Shown one piece after another: positions 24,540 through 34,037 of a stretch of 64,000 nucleotides of DNA. Origin of the DNA: Aureimonas psammosilenae (GTDB taxonomy: Bacteria; Pseudomonadota; Alphaproteobacteria; Rhizobiales; Rhizobiaceae). The DNA lies in the NCBI RefSeq assembly GCF_009176975.1, contig NZ_WEZG01000001.1, forward strand, positions 496,001 to 560,000. Direction: 5' to 3'. The notes beneath the pieces are model-generated. The model made no database searches and was not told where the DNA came from. It was given only the letters and a program-made list of their open reading frames with translations. Each line of letters starts with the position of its first letter. Position 1 is the stretch's first letter. Made by a program: the position numbers and the translations under genes.

Positions 24540-26060
24540 ATGAGCGACGCCATGAGCGACTGTTCGGGACTGGCCGTCTCCTTCGAGAAGATCACGAAGC
24601 GGTTCGGCCCGGTCGAGGTGCTGCGCGAGGTCTCCTTCGATCTGGCGGCGGGCAAGGTTTACGGCCTCCTGGGAGAAAACGGCGCGGGCAAGTCCACGCT
24701 GATGAAGATTCTGGCCGGTTACGAGCGGCCGAGCGGCGGGCGCGTTCTTCTGGGCGGCGAGCCGGTCGAGCTTTCCGGCCCGCGCGACGCGGAAGAAAAG
24801 GGCATTCTCCTGATCCATCAGGAGTTCAATCTCGCCGACGACCTCACCATTTCCGGCAACATCTTTCTCGGCCATGAGCGCCGGCGCGGGTTGTTTCTTG
24901 ACGAGCGGGCCATGCGCGCGGAGACGCGCGCCGCGCTCGACGCCGTCGGGCTGAGGCGCGATCCCGATACGCCCGTTCGCCGCCTGATCGTCGCCGAGAA
25001 GCAGCTCGTGGAGATCGCCCGCGCCATCTCGCGGCGCGCCCGGCTTCTCGTCATGGACGAACCGACCGCCACGCTGACGCCGTCGGAAGTCTCGCGCCTG
25101 TTCGAACTCATCCGCCGTATGCGCGCCGAGGGAGTCACGGTGGTCTATATTTCCCACAAGCTGGACGAGGTGGAGCGCATCACCGACGAGGTGATCGTGA
25201 TGCGCGATGGCCGCTTCGTCGGCCGCTCCGCCACGGCCTCCCTGTCGCGCCACGCCATGGCGACGATGATGGTCGGGCGCGAGGTGTCCGATCTCTTCCC
25301 GCCGAAGGTGGAACCGGACGCCTCGGCCGCGCCGGCCCTGAAGGTGCGCGATTTCGCGGTGCCGGGCTGGGCGGAGGGAGTTTCCTTCGCGGTGCGGCCG
25401 GGCGAGATCCTGGGCTTCGCGGGCCTCGTCGGCGCGGGCCGCACGGAACTCTTCGAAGGCATCATGGGGCTGCGGCCCGCGACGGGAACGGTGGAGATCG
25501 CCGGCCAGGCGACGCGCATTTCTTCGCCGCGCGACGCGACGCGCCATCGGCTCACCTATCTCAGCGAAGACCGCAAGGGAAAGGGCCTGCATGTCGCCTT
25601 TCCCCTGCGCCAGAACCTCACCCTGATGGCGCTGGAGCGCTACGCCAAGCCCTGGCTCGACGGGCAAGCCGAGGAAAAGGCCCTGAAGGGCGCGGTCGCC
25701 GAGTTCGGCATCCGCGCCGGGTCGCTCCACGCGCGGGCCGGCTCCTTGTCCGGCGGCAACCAGCAGAAGCTCGCCCTCGCCAAGGTCCTGCATCCCGAGC
25801 CTCGGGTGCTGGTTCTCGACGAGCCGACGCGCGGCGTCGATGTCGGGGCGAAACGCGAAATCTACTTTTTGATCCAGCGGCTGGCCGCGCAAGGGCTGGC
25901 GGTGGTGGTGATCTCGTCGGAACTCGTGGAGCTGATCGGGCTCGCGCACCGCGTCGCCGTGATGCGCGGCGGCCGGCTCGTCGCCACGCTGGAAGAAGCC
26001 GACATGACGGAGGAAACGATGATCGCCTTTGCCACGGGAAGCCGCGATGTCGCAGCCTGA
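24540..26060 (+). CDS. Sugar ABC importer ATPase, two nucleotide-binding domains
   Basis: 506 aa, RbsA/MglA/XylG type with two fused ATPase halves. First half: Walker [10 protein letters not shown] (45-53), [12 protein letters not shown], a signature region around [12 protein letters not shown], and Walker [13 protein letters not shown]. Second half: a degenerate Walker [10 protein letters not shown], as is normal in this family, [14 protein letters not shown] and [16 protein letters not shown]. It energises uptake of a monosaccharide or polyol. The start could also be the second Met (24552). It overlaps the permease gene by 14 nt. Confidence 0.94.
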   Translation: MSDAMSDCSGLAVSFEKITKRFGPVEVLREVSFDLAAGKVYGLLGENGAGKSTLMKILAGYERPSGGRVLLGGEPVELSGPRDAEEKGILLIHQEFNLADDLTISGNIFLGHERRRGLFLDERAMRAETRAALDAVGLRRDPDTPVRRLIVAEKQLVEIARAISRRARLLVMDEPTATLTPSEVSRLFELIRRMRAEGVTVVYISHKLDEVERITDEVIVMRDGRFVGRSATASLSRHAMATMMVGREVSDLFPPKVEPDASAAPALKVRDFAVPGWAEGVSFAVRPGEILGFAGLVGAGRTELFEGIMGLRPATGTVEIAGQATRISSPRDATRHRLTYLSEDRKGKGLHVAFPLRQNLTLMALERYAKPWLDGQAEEKALKGAVAEFGIRAGSLHARAGSLSGGNQQKLALAKVLHPEPRVLVLDEPTRGVDVGAKREIYFLIQRLAAQGLAVVVISSELVELIGLAHRVAVMRGGRLVATLEEADMTEETMIAFATGSRDVAA

Positions 26061-27060
26061 GATCGCGGCCGGCGCGGCCGACGAGCGGCGCGAAACCGGA
26101 ACGCCGCTCGCCGAAAAGCTGGCGGGCATCGGCCCCGTGGTCGGCCTCATCGCCCTTTGCATCCTCGGCGCGGTCCTCAACCCCGACTTCGCTTCCTTCG
26201 ACAACGCGCTGAACGTCCTGACGCGCACGGCCTTCATCGGCATCATCGCGGTGGGCATGTGCTTCGTCATCATCCTAGGCGGCATCGACCTGTCCGTCGG
26301 ATCGATGGCGGCCCTGATCGCGGGCTGCGTGATCATGTTCATCAACTGGGCCTCCAGCCATCTCGGCTCGCCGCTTCTGGCGGTTGTGGCGGGGGCCGCC
26401 TTGTCCGTGGTGCTGGGCGCCGTGTTCGGCCTCATCCACGGTTTCCTGATCGCCAAGGGCCGGATCGAGCCCTTCATCGTCACGCTCGGGACGCTCGGGA
26501 TCTTTCGCGCTTACCTGACCTACTTCGCCGATGGCGGCGCGCTGACGCTGGAAAACGAACTCGCCGACATCTACGCCCCGGTTTATTACGGCAACATCCT
26601 CGGCATTCCCGTTCCGGTGGTGGTGTTCCTTCTCGTGGCCGTGGTCGGCGCGGTTCTCCTGAACAAGACCGCCTTCGGCCGGCAGGTGCAGGCGATCGGC
26701 TCCAACGAGACGGTGGCGCGCTACGCGGCGGTGGATGTCGAGCGCGTCAAGATTCTCACCTACATGGCGCTCGGCATCTGCGTCGGCATCGCGACGCTTC
26801 TCTACGTGCCGCGCCTCGGCTCCGCCTCGCCGACGACGGGCCTCCTGTGGGAGCTGGAGGCCATCGCCTCGGTGATCGTCGGCGGCGCGGCCTTGAAGGG
26901 CGGGCAGGGCAGCATCCTCGGCACCGTCATCGGCGCGGTGCTCCTGTCGGTGATCGCCAACATCCTCAATCTGACGAGCCTCATCAGCGTTTATCTCAAC
27001 GCCGCGGTGCAGGGCTTCGTCATCATCGCCGTCGCGTTCATCCAAAAGGGCCGTCGCTAG
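26047..27060 (+). CDS. Sugar ABC importer permease (RbsC-like)
   Basis: 337 aa with about nine or ten hydrophobic segments. Family landmarks include [21 protein letters not shown] near residue 80, [18 protein letters not shown] near 140 and the C-terminal [21 protein letters not shown]. It is the BPD_transp_2 permease of ribose/xylose/inositol-type importers and probably works as a homodimer with the ATPase encoded upstream. The start at 26047 lies inside the ATPase gene. The binding protein follows after 28 nt. Confidence 0.94.
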   Translation: MSQPEIAAGAADERRETGTPLAEKLAGIGPVVGLIALCILGAVLNPDFASFDNALNVLTRTAFIGIIAVGMCFVIILGGIDLSVGSMAALIAGCVIMFINWASSHLGSPLLAVVAGAALSVVLGAVFGLIHGFLIAKGRIEPFIVTLGTLGIFRAYLTYFADGGALTLENELADIYAPVYYGNILGIPVPVVVFLLVAVVGAVLLNKTAFGRQVQAIGSNETVARYAAVDVERVKILTYMALGICVGIATLLYVPRLGSASPTTGLLWELEAIASVIVGGAALKGGQGSILGTVIGAVLLSVIANILNLTSLISVYLNAAVQGFVIIAVAFIQKGRR

Positions 27061-27088
27061 AACGGCTCGTGTCGCAGGGAGGAAATCC

Positions 27089-28060
27089 ATGTTCAACCAA
27101 ACCAGACGCGCGCTCTTGGCCGGCGTGGCGGCGGGGCTGGCGCTTGCAAGCCTTGCGCGAGGGGCGAGCGCCGCCGAGGAAGTCCGGCTCGGCGTCTCGA
27201 TCCCCGCCGCGACCCATTCCTTCATGGGCGGCATCAACTTCTGGGCCAATCAAGCCAAGAAGGACCTGGAGGCCGCGCACCCGGATCTGAAGATCACCAT
27301 CCGCACGGCAGCCAACGCCACCGAACAGGCGAACCAGCTTCAGGATCTGTCCTCCGTCAACCGCATCAACGCGCTTGTCGTGTTTCCCTTCGAATCGGCG
27401 GCGCTGACGCGGCCCGTTGCCAACGTGAAGCGCGCCGGGGCCTATGTGACGGTGGTGGATCGCGGCCTCACCGACACCTCGGCGCAGGACGCCTATGTCG
27501 CCGGCGACAACACCGCCTTCGGGCGCATTCCGGCCGAATACATCGCCAAGACGCTGAACGGCAAAGGCAATGTCGTGGCGCTGCGCGGCATTCCGACGAC
27601 GCTCGACAACGAGCGCATGGACGCCTTCAACGCCGTTCTGAAAGAGCATCCCGACATCAAGCTGCTCGACGCCAAATACGCCAACTGGAACCGCGACGAC
27701 GCCTACAAGGTGACGCAGGACTACCTGACCCGCTTCAAGGAGATCGACGCGTTCTGGGCGGCCGACGACGACATGGCCTTCGGCGCGATCCGCGCCATCG
27801 ACCAGGCGAACCGCAAGGACATCAAGATCATCTTCGGCGGCGCGGGCGCCAAAGACATGGTCAAGACCATCCTCGACAAGAAGGACCCGCGCATCCAAGC
27901 CGATGTCAGCTATTCGCCGAAATTCATCTACGACGCGATCAAGCTGACGGCGGAAGCGCGGTTGAAGGGCGAGGCGCTGCCGGCGACCACGACCATTCCC
28001 TCGACGCTGATCGATGCGAGCAACGCCAAGGAGTTCCACTACCCCGACTCGCCCTTCTGA
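27089..28060 (+). CDS. Sugar ABC importer substrate-binding protein
   Basis: 323 aa, type I periplasmic binding protein (Peripla_BP_4/RbsB-like). The signal sequence NQTRRALLAGVAAGLALASL has a paired Arg at its start and may be Sec or Tat. The mature protein starts near AEEVRLGVSIPAATHSFM; aromatic and charged residues in HSFMGG and VVDRG and ADDDMAFGA line the usual sugar cleft. A GGGAGGAAA ribosome site supports the start. The ligand is unknown; a pentose, fructose-like sugar or polyol is likely. No catabolic gene is in the operon, though a ROK kinase gene lies 2 kb downstream. Confidence 0.92.
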   Translation: MFNQTRRALLAGVAAGLALASLARGASAAEEVRLGVSIPAATHSFMGGINFWANQAKKDLEAAHPDLKITIRTAANATEQANQLQDLSSVNRINALVVFPFESAALTRPVANVKRAGAYVTVVDRGLTDTSAQDAYVAGDNTAFGRIPAEYIAKTLNGKGNVVALRGIPTTLDNERMDAFNAVLKEHPDIKLLDAKYANWNRDDAYKVTQDYLTRFKEIDAFWAADDDMAFGAIRAIDQANRKDIKIIFGGAGAKDMVKTILDKKDPRIQADVSYSPKFIYDAIKLTAEARLKGEALPATTTIPSTLIDASNAKEFHYPDSPF

Positions 28061-28078
28061 CGAGACCTCGACCGGAAG

Positions 28079-28115
28079 GGAAACCGGGAAGCGCCTGCGC
28101 GCCTTTCCGGTTTCC
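28079..28115 (+). terminator. Terminator-like hairpin after the sugar ABC operon
   Basis: GGAAACCGG (28079-28087) pairs perfectly with CCGGTTTCC (28107-28115); a few more pairs extend inward over a GC-rich loop. It lies 19 nt after the binding-protein stop and 16 nt before the convergent serine acetyltransferase stop, so it may serve both directions. The T-run is poor (TT). Confidence 0.55.
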
Positions 28116-28130
28116 TTGCCGCCTTCGAAA

Positions 28131-29060
28131 TCACTTCGGCAGGCAGACGTCGCGGGTATGGGCCTGCGAGATCTGGCTGCCGGGCGGCACGTCCTGCGTC
28201 AGCCACACTCCGCCGCCGATGATCGAGCCGCGCCCGACCGTGATGCGGCCGAGGATGCTGGCGCCGGCATAGATCACCACATCGTCTTCCACGATCGGAT
28301 GGCGCGGCAGGCCCTTGATGATCGAGCCGTCCTCGCCGCGCGGGAACGAGCGCGCGCCGAGCGTCACCGACTGGTAAAGCCGCACCCTTTCCCCAACAAT
28401 GGCGGTTTCGCCGATCACGACGCCCGTGCCGTGGTCGATAAAGAAGCCCGCGCCGATCGTCGCGCCGGGATGGATGTCGATCCCTGAGCGCGAACGGGCG
28501 ATGTCCGAGATGATGCGGGCGAGAAACGTCGCGCCGAGGCCGTTCAAGACATGCGCCACGCGATGGTGGATGATCGCCGTGATGCCGGGATAAACCAGAA
28601 GGATCTCGGAAAAGCCGGTCGCTGCGGGATCGCCCTCATAGGCGGCGCGCAGGTCGCTGACGAGAAGCCCCCGGATTTCCGGCAGCCGTGCGGCGAGTTC
28701 CCCGATGATGGCGTGGGCGCGAGCTTCGAGTTCGCCCTCGTCCACGATTTCCGCGCGCGAGAAAGGAAGCGTGCGCCCCGCCTGCTCGCAGAGCGTCGAA
28801 AGAGCTTCCTCCAGCGTTTGGCGCACATAGTGATTGATGTTGCCCGGCGTCAGGCCGGCCGCGCCGAAATGGGCGGGGAAGAGGGCGGCGGCGATGCCGT
28901 CCAGCGCTTCGCCGATTGCCTCGCGCAACGGGGGCGGGCGCAGTTTCCCCAGATGCCGGACATTGTGGCTGACGTCGCGCGAGTGTTCCAGTTCGGCCAC
29001 CACCGCGTCCAGATTCCACTCCGTCGCGCGAAGGGCCAACTCCCTTTCCATCGGTTTCAA
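28131..29060 (-). CDS. cysE: Serine O-acetyltransferase
   Basis: About 309 aa. It acetylates serine with acetyl-CoA, the first step of cysteine synthesis. The C-terminal half is a left-handed beta-helix of hexapeptide repeats (IDIHPGATIGAGFFIDHGTG, VVIGETAIVGERV, VVIYAGASILGRITVGRGSIIGGG). The long N-terminal helical domain marks the EpsC/SrpH-like SAT subtype. TTG at 29060 is chosen because GGAGGA stands 7 nt upstream; the ATG at 29051, three codons later, is too far from it. The final segment SQISQAHTRDVCLPK may hold the tail that binds CysK, but lacks a terminal Ile. Confidence 0.9.
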   Translation of the reverse strand: MKPMERELALRATEWNLDAVVAELEHSRDVSHNVRHLGKLRPPPLREAIGEALDGIAAALFPAHFGAAGLTPGNINHYVRQTLEEALSTLCEQAGRTLPFSRAEIVDEGELEARAHAIIGELAARLPEIRGLLVSDLRAAYEGDPAATGFSEILLVYPGITAIIHHRVAHVLNGLGATFLARIISDIARSRSGIDIHPGATIGAGFFIDHGTGVVIGETAIVGERVRLYQSVTLGARSFPRGEDGSIIKGLPRHPIVEDDVVIYAGASILGRITVGRGSIIGGGVWLTQDVPPGSQISQAHTRDVCLPK

Positions 29061-29400
29061 GCTGCTTTCCTCCGCCGGTCGATGCCGAAATGGCGCAGCG
29101 CCGGCCGGACGCAATAGTCGGCTATCGAAGCCGAGGAAGCCCCTCGGCAGTGCGCCCGACCTTGATTGCCGGGTGATCGAACAGCATTTGAGACATATTC
29201 GTCTAGAATCCAGCCCTGTCCGGGCAAGCAATCGCCAACGATATCTTCGGTAAGTCGAAGTCGAGATCGTCGGATTTCCGGGAAAACTCCGCCGTGAGGC
29301 CCCGTCCCGTAAAACTATCATCAAATGGACGAGGACGATCTAACCGGGGCGTAGCGCGTGCGAAGTAACGTCATTCCGGGTCGATAGAAAGAACTTCGCG
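29061..29400. other. 340-nt divergent intergenic region
   Basis: No gene is evident. It separates cysE (leftward) from the BTLCP peptidase gene (rightward) and should contain promoters for both. The only structure I see is a small dyad, AGAC-ATATTC-GTCT, at 29191-29204 within an AT-richer patch. No cloverleaf or riboswitch-like fold is recognised. Confidence 0.35.
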
Positions 29401-30033
29401 ATGAGCTTGCTGCCCCCGGTCCATGTCTGTCTCGGTCTTGCGCTTGCCATGCTGCCTCATGCAGCTTCGGCGATCGGAGCGACCGAGGAAAGATCGCCGC
29501 GCGAAAGGTCGCAGAGCGTCCGACGCCTGGAAGCCGGCCAACCGGCCCTTGCGCCTTTCGCCCATGTCGTCTTCTGCCGCAGCAATCCGAACGAATGCCG
29601 AACCGCGGAAACCGGACCCTCGCGGATCGATCTCGACCCCGCGAATACCCGGCTCCTCAACGAGGTGAATGTCGCGGTGAACCGCGCGATCCGGCCGGTC
29701 AACGACAAGAAGACGCCGCTCGGCGATGTGTGGTCGCTGTCGCCTTCGAAGGGGGACTGCGAGGACTTCGCCGTCACCAAGCGCCATCGTCTGGTCGCCA
29801 AGGGCGTGCCGGCTCAAGCGCTGCGCCTCGTGACCGCCATCACCCGCAGCGGCGAAGGGCATGCGGCGCTCGTCGTCAGCACCGATCAGGGCGACATGCT
29901 TCTCGACAACCGCACGAACCGGATCGTGCCCTGGACGCAAGCCGGCCTTGTTTATCAGAAAGTGCAGTCCGCCAGCGATCCGCGCCGCTGGTTCGGCATT
30001 TCCGGCACGGCCGTCGCGTCCAACGAGCCGTAA
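29401..30033 (+). CDS. Transglutaminase-like cysteine peptidase (BTLCP)
   Basis: 210 aa with an N-terminal signal peptide (cleavage near SAIGA). The catalytic triad of the bacterial transglutaminase-like cysteine proteinase family is visible: C120 in SKGDCEDFAVTKRHRL, H154 in GEGHAALVV, D169 in LLDNRT. In other proteobacteria such periplasmic proteases (LapG-like group) cut adhesins or other exported substrates. No lapD or adhesin gene is nearby, so the substrate is unknown. The two Cys at about 59 and 66 may form a disulfide. The gene stands alone. Confidence 0.9.
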   Translation: MSLLPPVHVCLGLALAMLPHAASAIGATEERSPRERSQSVRRLEAGQPALAPFAHVVFCRSNPNECRTAETGPSRIDLDPANTRLLNEVNVAVNRAIRPVNDKKTPLGDVWSLSPSKGDCEDFAVTKRHRLVAKGVPAQALRLVTAITRSGEGHAALVVSTDQGDMLLDNRTNRIVPWTQAGLVYQKVQSASDPRRWFGISGTAVASNEP

Positions 30034-30040
30034 CCGACGC

Positions 30041-31009
30041 TCACCCGGCCGGCGTTTCCTTGCCGTCAGCGTCGAGGGCGAGAAGCGCCATGCCGCGCGC
30101 GCCCGAACTGTCGCCATGCCGGGCGAGGACCAGGGCGGGCAGGCGGGTATGGCCGAGGAGCCTGCTTCGGAAGGCGGGCGTCAGGCGGTCGAGAATGCCG
30201 TCCATCTTCGACAACCCGCCGCCGAGCACGATGCAATCGGGATCGAGCACCAGTTGCAGGACGAGAAGGCATTCGGCGGCAAGCCCCGTCCAGATGTCGA
30301 GGACGCGGGTTGCATCAGGGTCGCCCTTCGCCGACGACTCCACGATCTCTGCCGCCTCAAGGGGCCGCCCCAGCACATGGCGGCCGATGGCGGCGAGCCC
30401 GCTGCCCGAAACGTAGCGCTCGATGCAGCCGCTCTTGCCGCAGCCGCAGGGCCAGACGGGCAGGCCGGCACTGCTGAGCGCATGGGCGGGCATGCCGACA
30501 TGGCCGATTTCCACCGCCATGCCGTTGTGGCGGGGCGGCACGCGCCCGTCCACGCAAAAGCCCGCTGCAAGGCCGGTGCCGAGAATGAGACCGACCACCG
30601 CCTGGAATCCTTCGCCGGCCCCGCCATGCGCTTCGGAATAAGCAAAGCTCATGCAGTCGTTGCCGAAGGTGAAGTTTCGGCCGAGCCGCTGCCGCAGGGC
30701 ATCGCGCACGTTGCGGCCCGAAACCGGGATGTTGGAGGCGAAGCACACGCCCGTTTCGGGGTCCATCAGGCCCGGAATGCCGATGCCGATCGGCAGGTCG
30801 GGATTGCCGGCGCGCTCCAGCAGCCAGCCCGTTTGATGGGCGAGCCCCGCCATGAAGCTGTCGAAGTCCCCGACCGGCGTCGGCATTCTTTGCGTTTCCA
30901 GCGTTTCCATCTCGGCGCCGAACAACCGGGCCTCGATCTTCGTGCCGCCGAGATCGATCGCGCCGCAGCGGATTTCCGTTCGATGGGCGCCCTCGCGCGG
31001 GATCGTCAT
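30041..31009 (-). CDS. ROK family sugar kinase
   Basis: 322 aa. ATP site IDLGGTK (18-24), catalytic base in GNDCMSF (D118), EIGH (H170) and the zinc motif CGCGKSGCIE (C188, C190, C195) mark a ROK kinase of the fructokinase/N-acetylglucosamine kinase group. It phosphorylates a hexose. Adjacent to a porin gene on the same strand (40-nt gap) and 2 kb from a sugar importer, it may phosphorylate that importer's substrate, which is an inference. The in-frame N-terminus before RCGAIDLGG is slightly long. Confidence 0.92.
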   Translation of the reverse strand: MTIPREGAHRTEIRCGAIDLGGTKIEARLFGAEMETLETQRMPTPVGDFDSFMAGLAHQTGWLLERAGNPDLPIGIGIPGLMDPETGVCFASNIPVSGRNVRDALRQRLGRNFTFGNDCMSFAYSEAHGGAGEGFQAVVGLILGTGLAAGFCVDGRVPPRHNGMAVEIGHVGMPAHALSSAGLPVWPCGCGKSGCIERYVSGSGLAAIGRHVLGRPLEAAEIVESSAKGDPDATRVLDIWTGLAAECLLVLQLVLDPDCIVLGGGLSKMDGILDRLTPAFRSRLLGHTRLPALVLARHGDSSGARGMALLALDADGKETPAG

Positions 31010-31049
31010 GCCATGCCTTCTCGCGGAACGCTTCTTTCGGGACGGGCCC

Positions 31050-32279
31050 TCAATACATGAACCAGAAGCGCAGGATCGCCGTGTTGTAGTCGTCGCCGTC
31101 GCCCGTGCCTTCGATCACCGCGGTATAGGTGTTGCTGGCCGAAATGCGAAGCTGGTCGGTGAGATACCAGTTGGCGATGGCCGTTCCCGCGATCTGCGTG
31201 CCGGCGCTGTCCTCGTCGGCATCGCTCGCCTCGGACAGGTTGAGATAATCGAGCCGCGCGCCGATCTCCACCGCGCCGAACCCGCTTGTGTTCTCTTCCA
31301 CCGGCGCCTCGGGCGAAACCCGCTCGAACGTGCCGTATTGGCCGTCATAGGACCGTCGGTCGTTCGTCAGAAAGGCGAGGACGCCGAAATAGCCACCGTG
31401 CAGGAAGGCATCCCGGCGAATGTCGTCCCGCACCTTGCCGAGCGTGTATTCGCTCTGGATGGTGAAACGCCCGATCGCGGCGGCAAATTCGAGGTTGGCG
31501 GCGAGATAGGTATCGACCGCCTCGAACTCGCCGGTCTCGACGGGCGAGGCCTCGAAGAGTTCCGTGCCGTTGCTTCCCGCGAAGGCCAGCGGGATCTGCG
31601 GATCGAAGGTGCCGGCCAAGGCTGCGCCGAAATGGATCGCCGTGTCCTCGTCGTTGATCGGCGCGAAGGTGGCGCGGCCGGCGACGGTGGTGCCTTCGCC
31701 GAGCGGCTTTTCGTTGTTGATGTCGGTGCCGTAGACGCCGAGGCCGAGACTGAAATTTTCCTGGCCGTAGAAAGTCGCCGCGCCGACGGCGGCCGAGGGG
31801 ACGAGCGTCGCGTTGACGCCGTTCTCGTTGAAGAGGGCCGAACGGCTGCCGATCAGCTCCTCCATGGAGAATTGCTGCTCCTGGTGGCCGACCTGAAGAG
31901 CGAACTGGTTGCTGAAATTGTAGTTCAGATAGGCATAGGTGATTTCGGGCGGAGTCGGGCCGCCGACATCGGCCGCAAAGCGCCCGCCGAATTGGTGGAA
32001 GCCGAAATCGAAATAAAGCCGCGCCCGGCGCATCTGCCCGTCGACGTGATCCACGGTGTCGAGAAGCGCGTCCGGCGCGGAGGAAGCTGCACCCGCTTCG
32101 AACTGGAAGAAGGGCTGGATGCTGAGGAAGGCCTCGTCCGTGCCGAAGCGCAACGGGTCGGGATCGACGCTCGGGTCGAGATCGCCCGCGCCGCTTCGTT
32201 GCGGCTGCTGGGCCATCGCGCCGATCGAGGCCGTGCCGGCGAAAGCCAAGACGAGGATGGCTCGGGCCAGGTGGCGCAT
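31050..32279 (-). CDS. OprO/OprP-like outer-membrane porin
   Basis: 409 aa from the ATG at 32279 (GGAG upstream), which gives a signal peptide MRHLARAILVLAFAGTASIG ending AMAQ; an in-frame start 24 codons earlier would disrupt it. The mature chain is beta-rich and acidic, with alternating strands such as RRARLYFDFGFHQFGGRF, and ends in the aromatic signature LRFWFMY needed for outer-membrane assembly. Best fit is the phosphate-selective porin O/P family; its true ion preference is not visible. Confidence 0.85.
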   Translation of the reverse strand: MRHLARAILVLAFAGTASIGAMAQQPQRSGAGDLDPSVDPDPLRFGTDEAFLSIQPFFQFEAGAASSAPDALLDTVDHVDGQMRRARLYFDFGFHQFGGRFAADVGGPTPPEITYAYLNYNFSNQFALQVGHQEQQFSMEELIGSRSALFNENGVNATLVPSAAVGAATFYGQENFSLGLGVYGTDINNEKPLGEGTTVAGRATFAPINDEDTAIHFGAALAGTFDPQIPLAFAGSNGTELFEASPVETGEFEAVDTYLAANLEFAAAIGRFTIQSEYTLGKVRDDIRRDAFLHGGYFGVLAFLTNDRRSYDGQYGTFERVSPEAPVEENTSGFGAVEIGARLDYLNLSEASDADEDSAGTQIAGTAIANWYLTDQLRISASNTYTAVIEGTGDGDDYNTAILRFWFMY

Positions 32280-32377
32280 GGCGAATCTCCGGTGCGGCGA
32301 TAGGATACCTATCCCGTCCGGTTCGCGGACCCGCAAGTGCAGGAAGATCACGGCCTGATCACTTGGGATCGCGCCGA

Positions 32378-32644
32378 TCAGGCCTGTTCGCAGCGGATCA
32401 CGAAATCCACGACCTTTTCGGCCGGCATATCGCAGGGGCGCAGCAGCGGCTTGCCACCGGCGAGAAGGTAGAGGTTGCAGCTTATCCGGTCAGTGCCGCC
32501 AAGCTCCTCTGCATAGAACCAGAAGCGCCGCCGGTCGGCGGAAACGGACAGCGTTCCGCCATAGCGGCGGCCGTCGTGTATATAGTCGGCATGGCCTTCC
32601 GGCAGGGAGCCGAGCTTGGCGATGAACTCGTCCATGCGGGTCAT
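32378..32644 (-). CDS. Small hypothetical protein (88 aa)
   Basis: 88 aa, beginning MTRMDEFIAKLGSLPEGHAD; start could also be the second Met (32635). The centre GGTLSVSADRRRFWFYAEEL looks like a beta-meander with aromatic residues, and two Cys occur near 57 and 71. I do not recognise the family. It lies 10 nt behind the MFS transporter gene on the same strand and is probably co-transcribed with it. Confidence 0.55.
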   Translation of the reverse strand: MTRMDEFIAKLGSLPEGHADYIHDGRRYGGTLSVSADRRRFWFYAEELGGTDRISCNLYLLAGGKPLLRPCDMPAEKVVDFVIRCEQA

Positions 32645-32654
32645 GCGGTCGCCT

Positions 32655-33953
32655 TCAACGGGCCGGCGCGTCGCGAACCGAGAAGGCGAGCATCGCCCCG
32701 CAAAGGGAGAGCATGCCGGTCAACGCCGCCACCGCCGTCCATCCGCCATACTCCCAGAACAGGCCGCCGGCCGAGCCGACAAAGCTGGAGCCGAGATAAT
32801 AGAAAAGGAGATAAAGCGAGGCCGCGTGCCCCTTCGAGGAGCCCGACAACCGGCCGACCCAGCCGCTCGCCACCGAATGGGCCGTGAAGAAGCCGACCGT
32901 GACAAGGGCAATGCCGAGGATCACGACCGGCAGGGGGGCGAAAAGGGTGGCTCCGACGCCCAAGGCCATCAGGCAGAAACCCGAAACGAGGGGGATGCGG
33001 CGGCCGAAGCGGTCGGCGAGGCCGCCGGCGGTGGAAGACGCGAAAATGCCGAAGCCATAGGCGAGGAAGATCATGCTGATCGCCGTTTGGCCGAGGCCGT
33101 AGGGCGGCTCGGACAGGCGGAAGCTCGCATAGTTGAACAGCGTCACGAAAACGCTCATCGCCACGAAGGCGACGAGGAACAGGCGAAGCAGGGAAGGGCT
33201 CGCCAGCAGACCCGACCATGTGCGCAGGTGATGCCGGAACGGGATGCCCCGCTGCGCGACGAAATTGCGCGAAGGGGGAAGCAGGAGGGCAAAGCCGATC
33301 GCGGAAAGAAGGTCGGCGACGCCCAGAATCGCCATCGCCGCGCGCCACGAGGCGAATTCGGTGAGAACGCCCATGCCGACGCGGCCGATCATTCCGCCGA
33401 ACGCCGTGCCGGCGACGTACAAGCCCATGGCCTTGCCGAGATGGCGCGGGTCGATCTCCTCGGCGAGATAGGCCATGGCCACCGCCGGAACGCCGCCGAG
33501 CACCAGCCCTTCCAGCGCGCGGGCGACGAGAAGAAGGTGCCAGTCGGGCGCTAGGCCCGCCAGGATGTTGAGGATCGCACCGACCGCCATGGAGCCGAAC
33601 ATCAGCCCCCGTCGCGGCAAGCCTTGCGACAAGGCGCCCGCCAGGAGAATGGCGAAGGCGAGAAAGCCGGTGGTCAGCGAAAGGGCGAGCGAACTCGTGC
33701 CGGGCGAGACCGCGAAACTGCGCGAGAATTCCGGCAGAAGCGGCTGCACCGAATAAAGCAGCGAGAAGGTCGAGAAGCCGGCGAGAAACAGCGCGACGCC
33801 GACCTTCGCATAGCCCGGACTGCCGCGCTCGATAAAGGTCGGCGGGCCGGGCGGGCGCTCGATGTCGGCACTTTCGGACGGGGGAGGGATATCCAAGAAT
33901 CGGCTGCCGGAGAGTTTTCGAACGGGCTTTCGCCATTCGCTCGGCCGGTTCAA
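32655..33953 (-). CDS. MFS transporter (YnfM/arabinose-efflux-like)
   Basis: 432 aa with 12 predicted membrane helices after a Pro-rich cytoplasmic N-terminus of about 45 residues. MFS features include the loop 2-3 region GALSQGLPRRGLMFGS, RALEGLVLGGVPAVAMAYLAEE in TM4-5 and GGLADRFGRRIPL at the second-half loop. The closest style is the YnfM/AraJ-like proton-coupled exporter group. The substrate is unknown. A second open frame covering nearly the same region was rejected since it has no hydrophobic pattern. Confidence 0.92.
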   Translation of the reverse strand: MNRPSEWRKPVRKLSGSRFLDIPPPSESADIERPPGPPTFIERGSPGYAKVGVALFLAGFSTFSLLYSVQPLLPEFSRSFAVSPGTSSLALSLTTGFLAFAILLAGALSQGLPRRGLMFGSMAVGAILNILAGLAPDWHLLLVARALEGLVLGGVPAVAMAYLAEEIDPRHLGKAMGLYVAGTAFGGMIGRVGMGVLTEFASWRAAMAILGVADLLSAIGFALLLPPSRNFVAQRGIPFRHHLRTWSGLLASPSLLRLFLVAFVAMSVFVTLFNYASFRLSEPPYGLGQTAISMIFLAYGFGIFASSTAGGLADRFGRRIPLVSGFCLMALGVGATLFAPLPVVILGIALVTVGFFTAHSVASGWVGRLSGSSKGHAASLYLLFYYLGSSFVGSAGGLFWEYGGWTAVAALTGMLSLCGAMLAFSVRDAPAR

Positions 33954-34037
33954 TACACCGGATATGGCCGATCACCATCTCCTTTGGCTATGGCTCGTGA
34001 GAACAACGGGTGAGATCGAATGAGGGAAGGCATCGTG

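Noticed and set aside
24273-26483. Minus-strand open frame of 736 codons
   Set aside because: Antisense to the sugar ABC ATPase and permease; composition is low complexity and no domain can be seen.
32641-33978. Alternative minus-strand frame over the MFS gene
   Set aside because: It lacks any hydrophobic pattern; the frame 32655-33953 gives 12 membrane helices and MFS motifs.
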